This document shows, piece by piece, positions 34,038 through 42,657 of a stretch of 56,568 bases of DNA. The stretch is from Promicromonospora citrea (lineage in GTDB: Bacteria; Actinomycetota; Actinomycetes; Actinomycetales; Cellulomonadaceae). The notes below the pieces were generated by a model, which was not told the DNA's origin, searched no databases, and saw nothing but the letters and a program-made list of their open reading frames with translations. Every line of letters begins with the position of its first letter. The stretch's first letter is position 1. Where the stretch lies: NCBI RefSeq assembly GCF_013004695.1, contig NZ_JABEMG010000011.1, positions 1 to 56,568 on the forward strand. The letters run 5' to 3'. The position numbers and the translations under genes are program-made.

Positions 34038-35795
34038 TCAGCTCCAGGGAAGAGGAACATCGGACGGCCACGGAATGTGCGTCGCGTTTGCCTGTTCCGG
34101 GTTGTAGTGAGGGCTGTTCGGGTTGTGCGCCTGCGGATGCGCGAACCCACCGCCCTCCATCTCGTACTTGTTACCGACTCGGTAACGATAGATCGGGCCT
34201 TCAGCCGCGTTCGACCCCGGCGGAGCGGTGCCGTCGGCGTCGTGTGCGCGGAAACGATGCGTCTTCCCGTCTTCGGTCCACTTGAAGTGCACGCCCTTCT
34301 GCGCGCCTCCCCCGGAGTGCGGAGTGAAGGGAAGCATCTCTGCGTCGTCGGGCACGCGTGCCATCGGGCTGTTCGGGGCGTTGCGAGCCGCAAGGACTTC
34401 GTCAGGCCATCCCTGTGGACCGCCGTGGTTGTTGTGGACCAGGACCGGGAGGTCTCCGGCCAGGACGTAGTAGGTGTGGGTGTCCTCGACGTGGAAGTTG
34501 TAGACCTGCTCGATGTCGACCAGGTCGCGCTCCTCGACCTCGACGGCCTGCACGGTCGCGGTCCCCTCGACAGTGACCAGGACGTCCCCCACACGCAGGT
34601 TCCCGGCCATCTGCCACCCACGGTCCGCGGTCATGAACGGGTGCTCGGCCGTGGTCGAGATCCGCTGCCCACCGATGGTCAGGTGGTACAGCACCAGGGT
34701 CTGGTGCACGAACGTCTCGGCCACCAGTGCCAGCTCGTCCGTGCCGGTGTCCAGGTTGCGGGTCCAGACCTTGTCCCCGACCCGGATCTCCTCGATCGGC
34801 CTGGGACCGTCCACGGTCAGCACCGGGGTCCCGGCCACGAAGCAGGCCCCGAACCCGAGCTTGCACCACCCCTTCTTCATCCCCTGCTTGAACGCCCCCT
34901 TGGCGATGGACTTCGACAGGCCCATCGCTGCCTTGGCCGCACCACCCAGACCGATCAGAGACAACGCCGCACCCGCGATCGCGATCCCCGCCTCGGCCCA
35001 CGACCGCTCACCCGTCGCAGCAAGAGTGATGTTCGCCACCGCCGACACGATCGCCGCGACCGCCGCGATCACGATCAACACCCCCGCCAACGCCTGCCCC
35101 ACCACCGGGATGAACGCCACCACGATCGCCAGCACCCCCGCGATCGTGGAGACCATGTCCGCGATATCCGCGATCGCCGCAACCAGCTTCGAACCCCAGT
35201 TGTCCCACCAGCTGTCATTCAGATCATCAGACGAGGTGATCTCCTCGATCCGATCCATCGCCGCACCCGCCGCCCGATCCCGATCCGAGACCGCCGACTC
35301 GATCGTCGACCTGGCCCCAGAGACCACACCCTGCGCCTGCGCGGCCTGATCACCCGCCTGGGACGCCTTACGCGCAAACTCCTGCTTCTCCACCGGATCC
35401 TTCGCACCATCGGCCAGCTCCTGCCACCGATCCCGCGACCCCGACGCCGCATGAACCTGATCCTGCGCATCCCGCGCCCGATCAAGAGCCGCCAACGTCT
35501 CGGCCTGCACCCGCTCCAACGCCGAGGCATACCCCACCAACGCCTCACCAGCAGCCACATACCGCGCATGCGCCTGACGGATCTCGCTGACGGTGTCCTC
35601 CTTGGCACCCATCAACGCATCCACCGCCTGCGACACCGTCCCGGCCACATCAAGACGACTCATCGCCCCCGCGGCGTTGTCGATCGAGCGGGCCACCTCC
35701 CGATACTCCTGCCCACCCGCCAGCACCAGCACCGGATCACCCGGCGTCGGATCCGCATCCAACCCCACCGGCGACCAATCCGACGGCCTCGACAT
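34038..35795 (-). CDS. T7SS-type polymorphic pre-toxin with internal Hint domain and C-terminal toxin
   Basis: 585 residues. Residues 1-200 are helical, matching a putative T7SS secretion signal domain (REVARSIDNAAGAMSRLDV). A WWD turn and hydrophobic helices follow at about 205-290. A Hint (intein-type) autoprocessing domain runs from Cys318 (FGACFVAGTPVLT) through TAEHPF to the terminal VLVHN (His454-Asn455), about 138 residues. The remaining 130 residues are the putative toxin: KGVHFKWTEDGKTHRFRAHD, PPGSNAAEGPIYRYRVGNKY, NPEQANATHIPWP. This resembles polymorphic toxin type 30, predicted to be RNase-like; I am moderately sure. Hint cleavage would release the toxin. AAGGGG lies upstream of the ATG. 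Base composition is lower in GC than in the neighbours. Confidence 0.8.
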   Translation of the reverse strand: MSRPSDWSPVGLDADPTPGDPVLVLAGGQEYREVARSIDNAAGAMSRLDVAGTVSQAVDALMGAKEDTVSEIRQAHARYVAAGEALVGYASALERVQAETLAALDRARDAQDQVHAASGSRDRWQELADGAKDPVEKQEFARKASQAGDQAAQAQGVVSGARSTIESAVSDRDRAAGAAMDRIEEITSSDDLNDSWWDNWGSKLVAAIADIADMVSTIAGVLAIVVAFIPVVGQALAGVLIVIAAVAAIVSAVANITLAATGERSWAEAGIAIAGAALSLIGLGGAAKAAMGLSKSIAKGAFKQGMKKGWCKLGFGACFVAGTPVLTVDGPRPIEEIRVGDKVWTRNLDTGTDELALVAETFVHQTLVLYHLTIGGQRISTTAEHPFMTADRGWQMAGNLRVGDVLVTVEGTATVQAVEVEERDLVDIEQVYNFHVEDTHTYYVLAGDLPVLVHNNHGGPQGWPDEVLAARNAPNSPMARVPDDAEMLPFTPHSGGGAQKGVHFKWTEDGKTHRFRAHDADGTAPPGSNAAEGPIYRYRVGNKYEMEGGGFAHPQAHNPNSPHYNPEQANATHIPWPSDVPLPWS

Positions 35796-35902
35796 CAGCG
35801 CACCCCTTCGCTCGAGCGGACAGGACCTCCGACCTGGAACGATATGGCGTCACCCCACGGCTTGACCATGGATAAGACTCCCCATCGAACTAGGGTGAGC
35901 GG

Positions 35903-37204
35903 GTGACCGTCCTCGCCGAGCTCCGAGCCCTGCTGCGCCTGTCCGGCTTCCGCAAGCTCTTCGCGGTCCGGCTCGTCTCCCAGGCGGGCGACGGCATGTT
36001 CCAGGTCGGGCTCGCGAACCTGCTCTTCTTCTCCCCCGAGTCGCAGGGGTCGGCGGGTGCGATCGCCGGCGCCTTCGCCATCATGCTCGCGCCGTTCACG
36101 ATCGTCGGGCCGTTCGCCGGCGTGTTCCTCGACCGCTGGCAGCGGCGGCAGGTGCTGGTCCTCGGCAACGCGGTGCGCGTCGTCGTCACCGGGACCATGG
36201 CGGTGCTGATGCTGACCCAGGGCGTCACGCCCGCCATCTACGTGCTGGGCCTGGCCGCGCTGAGCGTCAACCGCTTCCTGCTGGCCGGCCTGTCAGCAGG
36301 CCTGCCCCGCGTCGTCCAGGGCGACCTGCTGCTCACCGCCAACGCCCTCACACCTACCCTCGGCGCGGGCGCGGCGTTCCTCGGGGGCGGCGTCGGCTTC
36401 CTGCTCGGCCTGATGATGCCGGCCGGGCGCGTGCAGGACGCGACGGCGCTGGCCTGCGCGTGCGTCGTCATGGGCTGCGCCTCGCTGCTGGGCCTGCGGA
36501 TGTCGCGCACGCTGCTGGGCCCGGTGCGCCCAGCCGTCGGTTCGATCCGCAACGACCTGCTGGCCGTGACCCGCGGCCTCGCCGACGGCGCCCGCTACCT
36601 CACCGCCCGCCGCACCCCGGGCCAGGCGCTGCTGGTCATGGCGCTGCACCGCTTTCTCTACGGCGTGGTCTTCATCGCGTCCATCCTCATGTCGCGCAAC
36701 CTCCTGGCCGCGCCCGGCGACAGCACCGGGGGGCTCGCGACCTTCGCGACGGTCATCGGGGCCACCGGCGTCGGCGGCGGGCTGGCGATCCTGCTCACGG
36801 CCGTGCTCGCGCGGCGCATGGCGCCGCAGACGTGGATCGCCGTCATGCTGCTCCTGGCCGGCCTGTCGCAGCTCGTCCTCGTCCCGGAACCGGGCTTCGG
36901 CACCGTGGTCGCCGCGGCGGGCCTGCTGGGGCTCGCGGCCCAGGGCGCGAAGATCGCCGTCGACACCATCGTCCAGCGCGACTCCGAGGACGTGTACCGC
37001 GGCCGCGCGTTCGCCTTCTACGACGTCCTCTACAACGCGGCGTTCGTGGGCGCCGCGGCCCTCGCCGCCTTCCTCGTGCCCGACGTCGGCTGGTCGCCCG
37101 GGCTCTTCGTCGCGCTCTCCGTCGCGTACCTGGCCACGGCCCTCCTGTTCGGGCTCAAGGGCGCTCGCACAGCGGTCCTGGTCCGGCAACCCGACACAGG
37201 GTGA
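35903..37204 (+). CDS. Major facilitator superfamily transporter
   Basis: 433 residues from GTG 35903, about 12 hydrophobic segments. LFAVRLVSQAGDGMFQVGLANLLFF opens TM1, with FLDRWQRRQVLVLGN as the loop 2-3 region resembling motif A of MFS drug exporters. A second half begins near RRTPGQALLVMALHRFLYGV. The general shape is that of MFS_1/efflux-type permeases; substrate unknown. The next gene is at 37310. Confidence 0.85.
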   Translation: MTVLAELRALLRLSGFRKLFAVRLVSQAGDGMFQVGLANLLFFSPESQGSAGAIAGAFAIMLAPFTIVGPFAGVFLDRWQRRQVLVLGNAVRVVVTGTMAVLMLTQGVTPAIYVLGLAALSVNRFLLAGLSAGLPRVVQGDLLLTANALTPTLGAGAAFLGGGVGFLLGLMMPAGRVQDATALACACVVMGCASLLGLRMSRTLLGPVRPAVGSIRNDLLAVTRGLADGARYLTARRTPGQALLVMALHRFLYGVVFIASILMSRNLLAAPGDSTGGLATFATVIGATGVGGGLAILLTAVLARRMAPQTWIAVMLLLAGLSQLVLVPEPGFGTVVAAAGLLGLAAQGAKIAVDTIVQRDSEDVYRGRAFAFYDVLYNAAFVGAAALAAFLVPDVGWSPGLFVALSVAYLATALLFGLKGARTAVLVRQPDTG

Positions 37205-37309
37205 ATTATGGATGAGGTCTGGTCTCTAGAGGCTGAGATGCCTGTTTTGGCCGCAGAACGGTGCAAGGATTGATGCACTTACCTACAGAGGGACTGGAGG
37301 CATCAGTAC

Positions 37310-37714
37310 ATGTCCGACGCACCCGCCGTCACCCCCACGCCCACCTGGGGTGAGGTGTTCCCCTGGTTCCGCGAGGTCATGGCAGAGGACGACGCCTGGT
37401 ACGTGGGTCAGGTCGACAGCAAGACCGACATCGGTGTCGCCCGCCTCGCGGACGCCGCCGTGTCGCGCCTCAAGTCGCTCCCCGTGGGCCGGCTCTACCC
37501 CGCAGTGCGGCGGGTGGAACGGCTCGACGACCTCACCTGGCCCAAGCACCGGCTGCTCAACGCGCTGCACCGCGGTGGCTGCTTCACCGGTGACGACCTC
37601 TCCTACATGGTCATCGCGGAGATGCTCTCGTGGGAGTCGGTCGGCCCCGTGATCGTGAAGCAGATCCTGGAGGTCATCGCACTCGAGGAGATCCGAGCGA
37701 GCTCGGCGAGGTAG
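37310..37714 (+). CDS. Conserved-looking hypothetical protein
   Basis: 134 residues. GGAGG sits 10 bases before ATG 37310. It is soluble, with probable helices (WGEVFPWFREVMAEDDAWYV; ARLADAAVSRLKSLPV; SVGPVIVKQILEVIALEEI). No family or active site was recognised. Its last 41 bases overlap the convergent membrane protein gene ending at 37674. Coding bias (G/C in third position) supports it being real. Confidence 0.65.
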   Translation: MSDAPAVTPTPTWGEVFPWFREVMAEDDAWYVGQVDSKTDIGVARLADAAVSRLKSLPVGRLYPAVRRVERLDDLTWPKHRLLNALHRGGCFTGDDLSYMVIAEMLSWESVGPVIVKQILEVIALEEIRASSAR

Positions 37715-38507
37715 CACCTGCCACTCGTCGGGCGTCCGCCACACGACGGGCAGCGACCACCGCGAACGGCACCACGGCGAGCAGCAGCCCGCCCTGCACG
37801 ACCTGGACAGCACGGTACGTCTCGCTCCAGACCTCTGCCGCGCCGACCGCCCCCGCGATCCCGAGCACGCCGAAGACGCCGGCCAGGACCGCACCGACCC
37901 GACGGGTCACCGCCGAGGGCCACCCGCACAGCAGCGCCGCCGCGACGGCGAGCAGGTTGAGCACCAGGACCACCAGGTAGGAACCCATCATCCCGGGCAC
38001 CGGCCCGCCGTACGGCATCATCGCGATGACCGGCTCGAGCACGCTGCCCCAGACGACGTAGAGCGCCGCACCGGCGAGCACGACCCAGAAGCCGGTGCGG
38101 CGCGCCGACGTCGGCTCGTGCAGGAGCCGGGCGAGCAGCGCGCCGACGAGCACGAGCCCCAGCTCGAGCATGGCGAGGAGCGTGCCGAGCAGGAGCTCGG
38201 GCCGCGCGCCCTGCACCAGCTGGACGGCTGCCGTGCCGACCTGCAGGAGCAGGTGCAGGCCCACGACGACGATGACGGCGGTCAGGACCCGGCGGGCCCG
38301 CAGCACCGTGACGCCGACCGCGAGGACGATGGTCCCGGCCATGGCCGCGTTCTCGATCACGTAGACGGTGTTGCCCGTCGTGAAGCCGAGGTCGAGCTCC
38401 GTCCCTGGCACCAGCAGGCGCAGCGGCACCGACATCCACACGGCGACGGCGAGGAGCAGGAGGCTCAGGGCGGCGGGGCGCCGTCCGGCGTCGGGCAGGC
38501 TCTTCAT
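37674..38507 (-). CDS. Polytopic membrane protein of unknown function
   Basis: 277 residues from ATG 38507 (MKSLPDAGRRPAAL), about 7-8 hydrophobic segments spread over the length (ALSLLLLAVAVWMSVPLRLLVPG; VLTAVIVVVGLHLLLQVGTAAVQ; MMGSYLVVLVLNLLAVAAALLCG). No transport or enzyme signature was recognised. It ends inside the convergent gene at 37310. Upstream in-frame starts (38576) are less likely because they add a non-hydrophobic, low-bias stretch. Confidence 0.6.
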   Translation of the reverse strand: MKSLPDAGRRPAALSLLLLAVAVWMSVPLRLLVPGTELDLGFTTGNTVYVIENAAMAGTIVLAVGVTVLRARRVLTAVIVVVGLHLLLQVGTAAVQLVQGARPELLLGTLLAMLELGLVLVGALLARLLHEPTSARRTGFWVVLAGAALYVVWGSVLEPVIAMMPYGGPVPGMMGSYLVVLVLNLLAVAAALLCGWPSAVTRRVGAVLAGVFGVLGIAGAVGAAEVWSETYRAVQVVQGGLLLAVVPFAVVAARRVADARRVAGATSPSSLGSPRVR

Positions 38508-38626
38508 GCCCACACTCTTGCAGACCACGGCGTCGTCGCGTGGCGCGAAGCACGGGTGAAGGGCGTCCGGGGGCACGCTGTGGACGGATCCGCGGGGGTG
38601 TCGGAGGCGCGTGGAACCATGGAGGG

Positions 38627-41600
38627 GTGTCAGCGTCCCTGCCCGTGCCCCGCGTCCACCCCGCGGCGATCAAGCTCCTGGTGGGCAGCGGGGCGTACCT
38701 GCGCGGCGAGGACTACCAGCAGCAGGGGCGCGTCATCTCGTGGGAGTGGGTGCCCGACGAGCACCTCCTCGTCTCCTGGGTGCGGGGCAGCGGGCGCAGC
38801 GCCTACTCGTGCTCGGTCGAGCTCGCGGCGGACGGGAACGGCGGGGGCGTCGTCGTCGGCACCGACTGCACGTGCCCCGTCGGGTCGGCCTGCAAGCACG
38901 TGGCGGCCACGCTCCTCGAGGCGGGCACGGACGGCCTGGCATCGCTGGTGCGCAGCGCGTCGTCGCTGAGCCGCGCGCCGCAGGTGCCCGCCTGGAAGGC
39001 GGCGGTCGAGCGGCTCGTCCCGGCCGCGCCGGCACCCGGCACGGGGCCGGACGAGGCCGCTCCGCAGCTCGCGCTCCAGTTCCGGGTGGACGGCACGGCG
39101 TCGTCGGACAACCTGTCGCTCTCCGTGCGCCCCGTGGAGCGCAACGGTCGCGGCGCGTGGGTCGGCGGCTCGGCCTCCTGGAACTACATCCGCAACGGCT
39201 TCCTGCGCGGCATCGACCCGGAGGTCCGGGAGTGGTTCACGACGCTCGACTCCCTGCGCGCGACCAGCCCGCGCGGCTACGGCTTCGTCAGTGCGGGTGA
39301 CTGGCTGAACCTCGACGACGTGCTGCCCCGCCCCTTCTGGCGGCACCTCGCCGACGCGGCGGACCTCGGCATCGAGCTCGTCGCCAAGTCGAAGCGGGAC
39401 ACCGTGCGCGTCGCCCGCGAGGCCTCCGTCGCCCTGGACCTCTCGCTGCCCGACGGCGGCGCACGCCTCGAGCGGACGGTCGCCTTCGACGGCGTGACGA
39501 CCCGCGCGACCACCGTGGGCACGCTGGGCAGGCACGGCCTGTTCGCGGTCGAGGAGTCGCCGTCCGGCCGCACCGTCGTCCTGGGCCCGACGCCTGCCCC
39601 GCTCACCGACCAGGAGCACGCAGCGGTCCACCTCGCCGACGTCGCCGTCCCGCCCGACGCCGTCGACGAGTTCCTGGCCGACTACCTGCCGCGGCTGCGT
39701 CGCGAGGTGCGCGTGCGCGCCGACGACGACGTTCCGCTGCCCGAGCTGCCCCGGCCGCAGCTCGTCCTCGCGGTCGAGGCGCCGTCGCCCGCGGAGCTCC
39801 GGGTCCGGTGGTGGTGGGCCTACCCGCCGTCGGACGCCGAGTACCCGCTGACGACGGCGCTCGAGCCCGGTGCGGAGCTGCGGGACCTGGAGGCCGAGTC
39901 CGCCACCGTCTGCGCGGTCGTCGACGCGGTGCGCGAGGTCCCCGGCTTCGCGCACTTCCGGGTGGCTCCCGAGGTCTTCCGCGACCTGCAGGCGATGGAC
40001 TTCGCCACGACGGTGCTGCCCGTGCTCCGCGAGCTGCCCGACGTGCGCGTCGAGAGCGCCGACCTGCCCGAGTACGCCGGGCTGGAAGCCACGCCTGTCG
40101 TCAGCATGCGCGCGTCCGACAGCGAGGACCTGGACTGGTTCGACCTCGGCGTCATGGTCACGGTCGACGGTCGCGAGATCCCGTTCGGCCCGGTGTTCGA
40201 CGCGCTGGCCCGGGGCAAGCGGCGGTTCATGCTGACCGACGGGACGTGGCTGCGCACCGACCTGCCCGTGTTCGCGCGGCTCCGGGCCCTCATCGAGGAG
40301 GCGCGGCGGCTGTCCGACCGGCCGGGGAAGCTCCGCATCAGCCGGTTCAACGCCGGGCTGTGGGCCGAGCTCGAGGAGGTCGCCGACGTCGTCGAGCAGT
40401 CCGACCGGTGGCGGCGTTCCGTGACCGACCTGGTCCGCCTGACCGACGAGGGCGTGGACGGGCCCGGACCGCTGGCACCGCCGGTGGGGCTCAAGGCGGA
40501 GCTGCGTCCTTACCAGCAGCGCGGTTTCGAGTGGCTGACCTTCCTGTGGCGGCACGGGCTCGGCGGGATCCTCGCCGACGACATGGGGCTCGGCAAGACG
40601 ATCCAGACCCTCGCGTTCATGGCGCAGGCCCGCGAGGAGGCCGCCGACAGCGACCGTCCGCCGTTCCTGGTGGTCGCACCGGCCTCGGTGGTGGGCAACT
40701 GGGTGGCGGAGGCCGCCCGGTTCACGCCGGACCTGCGTGTGGTGGCCCTGCCGACGACGGCGCGCAAGGCCGGTGTGACCGTGGCGGAGGTCGCGCGGGG
40801 CGCCGACGTCGTCGTGACGTCCTACGCGATCTTCCGGCTCGACCATGACGCGTTCGCCGGCGTCGGCTGGAGCGGGCTGGTGCTGGACGAGGCCCAGTTC
40901 GCGAAGAACCACCAGACCCGGGCCAACGAGGCGGCGCGCCGCCTCAAGGCGCCCTTCAAGCTGGCCATCACGGGCACGCCGCTCGAGAACAACCTCATGG
41001 AGCTGTGGGCGATGCTCGCGATCGTCGCGCCGGGGCTGTACGGGTCGGCGTCGAAGTTCCGGGAGGACTACGTCAAACCCGTCTCCGGTGAGGGCGACTC
41101 CGGCCCGCTGCTCGCGCGGCTCCGTCGCCGCATCCGTCCGCTCATGCTGCGCCGCACCAAGGAGCAGGTGGCGCCGGAGCTGCCCGAGCGGCAGGAACAG
41201 GTGCTGCGCGTCCCGCTCGACGCGGCCCACCGTCGGCTCTACGACACCCACCTGCAGCGGGAGCGGTCGCGCCTGCTCGGGCTGCTCGACTCGTTCGACG
41301 AGAACCGGGTCGCCGTGTTCCGCGGCCTGACCACGCTGCGACGTCTGGCCCTCGACGCCTCCCTCGTGGATCCCGAGTACGAGGGTGTGCCGTCGGCGAA
41401 GCTCGAGCTGCTGGCCGAGCAGCTCGCGGAGGTCACGGCCGAGGGGCACCGCGCGCTCGTCTTCTCCCAGTTCACGTCGTTCCTGTCCAAGGCGGCCGAG
41501 GTGTGCGACCAGCTGGGCATCCCCTACGAGTACCTCGACGGGTCCACGCGCAGGAGACCCGAGGTGATCGCCCGCTTCAAGGACGGTTCGGCGCCGGTGT

Positions 41601-41902
41601 TCCTGATCAGCCTCAAGGCGGGCGGGTTCGGGCTGAACCTCACCGAGGCCGACTACGTGTACCTCCTCGACCCGTGGTGGAACCCCGCCACCGAGATGCA
41701 GGCGATCGACCGCACCCACCGCATCGGTCAGACGCGCAACGTCATGGTGTTCCGGATGGTCTCCGAGCACACCATCGAGGACAAGGTGATGGCGCTCAAG
41801 GAGCGCAAGGCCCGTCTGTTCGACGCGGTGCTGAGCGACGACGCCGAGGTGTTCTCCGGGGCGCTCGGTGCGGACGACATCCGGGCGCTGCTGGACGGCT
41901 GA
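38627..41902 (+). CDS. SWIM-domain SNF2-family helicase
   Basis: 1091 residues from GTG 38627, picked because family-like sequence starts there; the GGAGG just upstream is unusually close. An N-terminal SWIM zinc finger (C81-T-C83 ... C89-K-H91) is followed by a long unassigned region. The SNF2 core has DDMGLGKT (about 651-658), DEAQ (754-757), ITGTPLENN, the C-terminal VFSQFTSFLSK, LISLKAGGFGLNLTEAD and DRTHRIGQTRNV. SNF2 ATPases translocate on double-stranded DNA, remodelling protein-DNA complexes. The receiver gene follows after 28 bases, suggesting co-transcription. Confidence 0.92.
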   Translation: MSASLPVPRVHPAAIKLLVGSGAYLRGEDYQQQGRVISWEWVPDEHLLVSWVRGSGRSAYSCSVELAADGNGGGVVVGTDCTCPVGSACKHVAATLLEAGTDGLASLVRSASSLSRAPQVPAWKAAVERLVPAAPAPGTGPDEAAPQLALQFRVDGTASSDNLSLSVRPVERNGRGAWVGGSASWNYIRNGFLRGIDPEVREWFTTLDSLRATSPRGYGFVSAGDWLNLDDVLPRPFWRHLADAADLGIELVAKSKRDTVRVAREASVALDLSLPDGGARLERTVAFDGVTTRATTVGTLGRHGLFAVEESPSGRTVVLGPTPAPLTDQEHAAVHLADVAVPPDAVDEFLADYLPRLRREVRVRADDDVPLPELPRPQLVLAVEAPSPAELRVRWWWAYPPSDAEYPLTTALEPGAELRDLEAESATVCAVVDAVREVPGFAHFRVAPEVFRDLQAMDFATTVLPVLRELPDVRVESADLPEYAGLEATPVVSMRASDSEDLDWFDLGVMVTVDGREIPFGPVFDALARGKRRFMLTDGTWLRTDLPVFARLRALIEEARRLSDRPGKLRISRFNAGLWAELEEVADVVEQSDRWRRSVTDLVRLTDEGVDGPGPLAPPVGLKAELRPYQQRGFEWLTFLWRHGLGGILADDMGLGKTIQTLAFMAQAREEAADSDRPPFLVVAPASVVGNWVAEAARFTPDLRVVALPTTARKAGVTVAEVARGADVVVTSYAIFRLDHDAFAGVGWSGLVLDEAQFAKNHQTRANEAARRLKAPFKLAITGTPLENNLMELWAMLAIVAPGLYGSASKFREDYVKPVSGEGDSGPLLARLRRRIRPLMLRRTKEQVAPELPERQEQVLRVPLDAAHRRLYDTHLQRERSRLLGLLDSFDENRVAVFRGLTTLRRLALDASLVDPEYEGVPSAKLELLAEQLAEVTAEGHRALVFSQFTSFLSKAAEVCDQLGIPYEYLDGSTRRRPEVIARFKDGSAPVFLISLKAGGFGLNLTEADYVYLLDPWWNPATEMQAIDRTHRIGQTRNVMVFRMVSEHTIEDKVMALKERKARLFDAVLSDDAEVFSGALGADDIRALLDG

Positions 41903-41930
41903 CCTGCCCGTTCCCGGTACGGTGAGGCCC

Positions 41931-42641
41931 GTGTCCGACGTCGCTGACCTGATCGGGGCGGTCGCCAGCCTGCTGTGGCCCCTGCTCGTGATCGTCGTGC
42001 TGCTGGTGTTCGGCGGTCAGCTGCTGGCGAAGCTGCGCAGCTCCGCCGACGTGACGCTGGAGATCGGCGGCCAGCGCCTCAACTTCAGGCAGGCGGCGGA
42101 CCAGCAGGCCGACATGATCTCCGACCTGCAGCTCGAGCTCGCCTCCCTGAAGCGCAGGCTGGAGGCCGCGGAGCAGGCGGGTCCGGGCGCGACGGCGGTG
42201 CCTGCGGACGAGGACCCGGCCGACGACGCGTGGGGCTCGGGCGATCAGCCGGCCCCTGGCGGCGGAGCGACTCCACGGTCGATCCTCTGGGTCGACGACC
42301 ACCCGGAGAACAACGTGATGCTCGCCGAGACGTGGCGCAGGGATGGCATCCACGTCGAGATCGCGCGCTCGACCTCGGACGCCCTGCGCCTGCTCGACCA
42401 GCGGCGGTACGGGCTCGTCATCTCGGACATGGTCCGCACCGAGTCCGACACCGAGGTGCCGGACGCCGGCCTCCAGCTGCTCCACCAGGTGCGCGCCCGG
42501 GACACCGCGACGCCGTTCGCGCTCTACGGCAATGTCGGCCTCTACGCGGACGCGGCACGGGCCGCCGGCGTGACGCTCGTGACGAGGTCGACCTTCGAGC
42601 TCGTCGAGTACGTGAGCGGGCTGGGGATCGTGACGGGCTGA
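41931..42641 (+). CDS. Membrane-tethered receiver-domain protein without output domain
   Basis: 236 residues from GTG 41931. An N-terminal transmembrane helix (LIGAVASLLWPLLVIVVLLVFGG) leads to a coiled coil (residues about 55-85), an acidic linker and a receiver-like domain. That domain has the acidic pair Asp122-Asp123 (ILWVDDHPENN), phosphoacceptor Asp166 (GLVISDMV) and a following switch-like ALYGNVGLYADAARAAGVTLVTRS. No DNA-binding or enzymatic output is present. It follows the SNF2 helicase by 28 bases. Membrane-anchored receivers without output are uncommon; no cognate kinase is nearby. Confidence 0.75.
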   Translation: MSDVADLIGAVASLLWPLLVIVVLLVFGGQLLAKLRSSADVTLEIGGQRLNFRQAADQQADMISDLQLELASLKRRLEAAEQAGPGATAVPADEDPADDAWGSGDQPAPGGGATPRSILWVDDHPENNVMLAETWRRDGIHVEIARSTSDALRLLDQRRYGLVISDMVRTESDTEVPDAGLQLLHQVRARDTATPFALYGNVGLYADAARAAGVTLVTRSTFELVEYVSGLGIVTG

Positions 42642-42657
42642 GCCGCCGGCTCCCCGC

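Noticed and set aside
34427-34844. Hint domain read as an intein to be spliced
   Set aside because: The Hint domain sits between a T7SS scaffold and a toxin, and the residue after Asn455 is Asn rather than Cys/Ser/Thr. Cleavage without splicing is expected.
37205-37309. Possible small RNA or tRNA in the lower-GC gap before 37310
   Set aside because: No cloverleaf, anticodon arm or stable hairpin could be drawn; it is treated as an ordinary promoter region.
38630-41770. 1046-residue minus-strand open frame opposite the SNF2 helicase
   Set aside because: Shadow created by high GC; low-complexity translation and no motif, while the plus strand has SWIM and SNF2 signatures.
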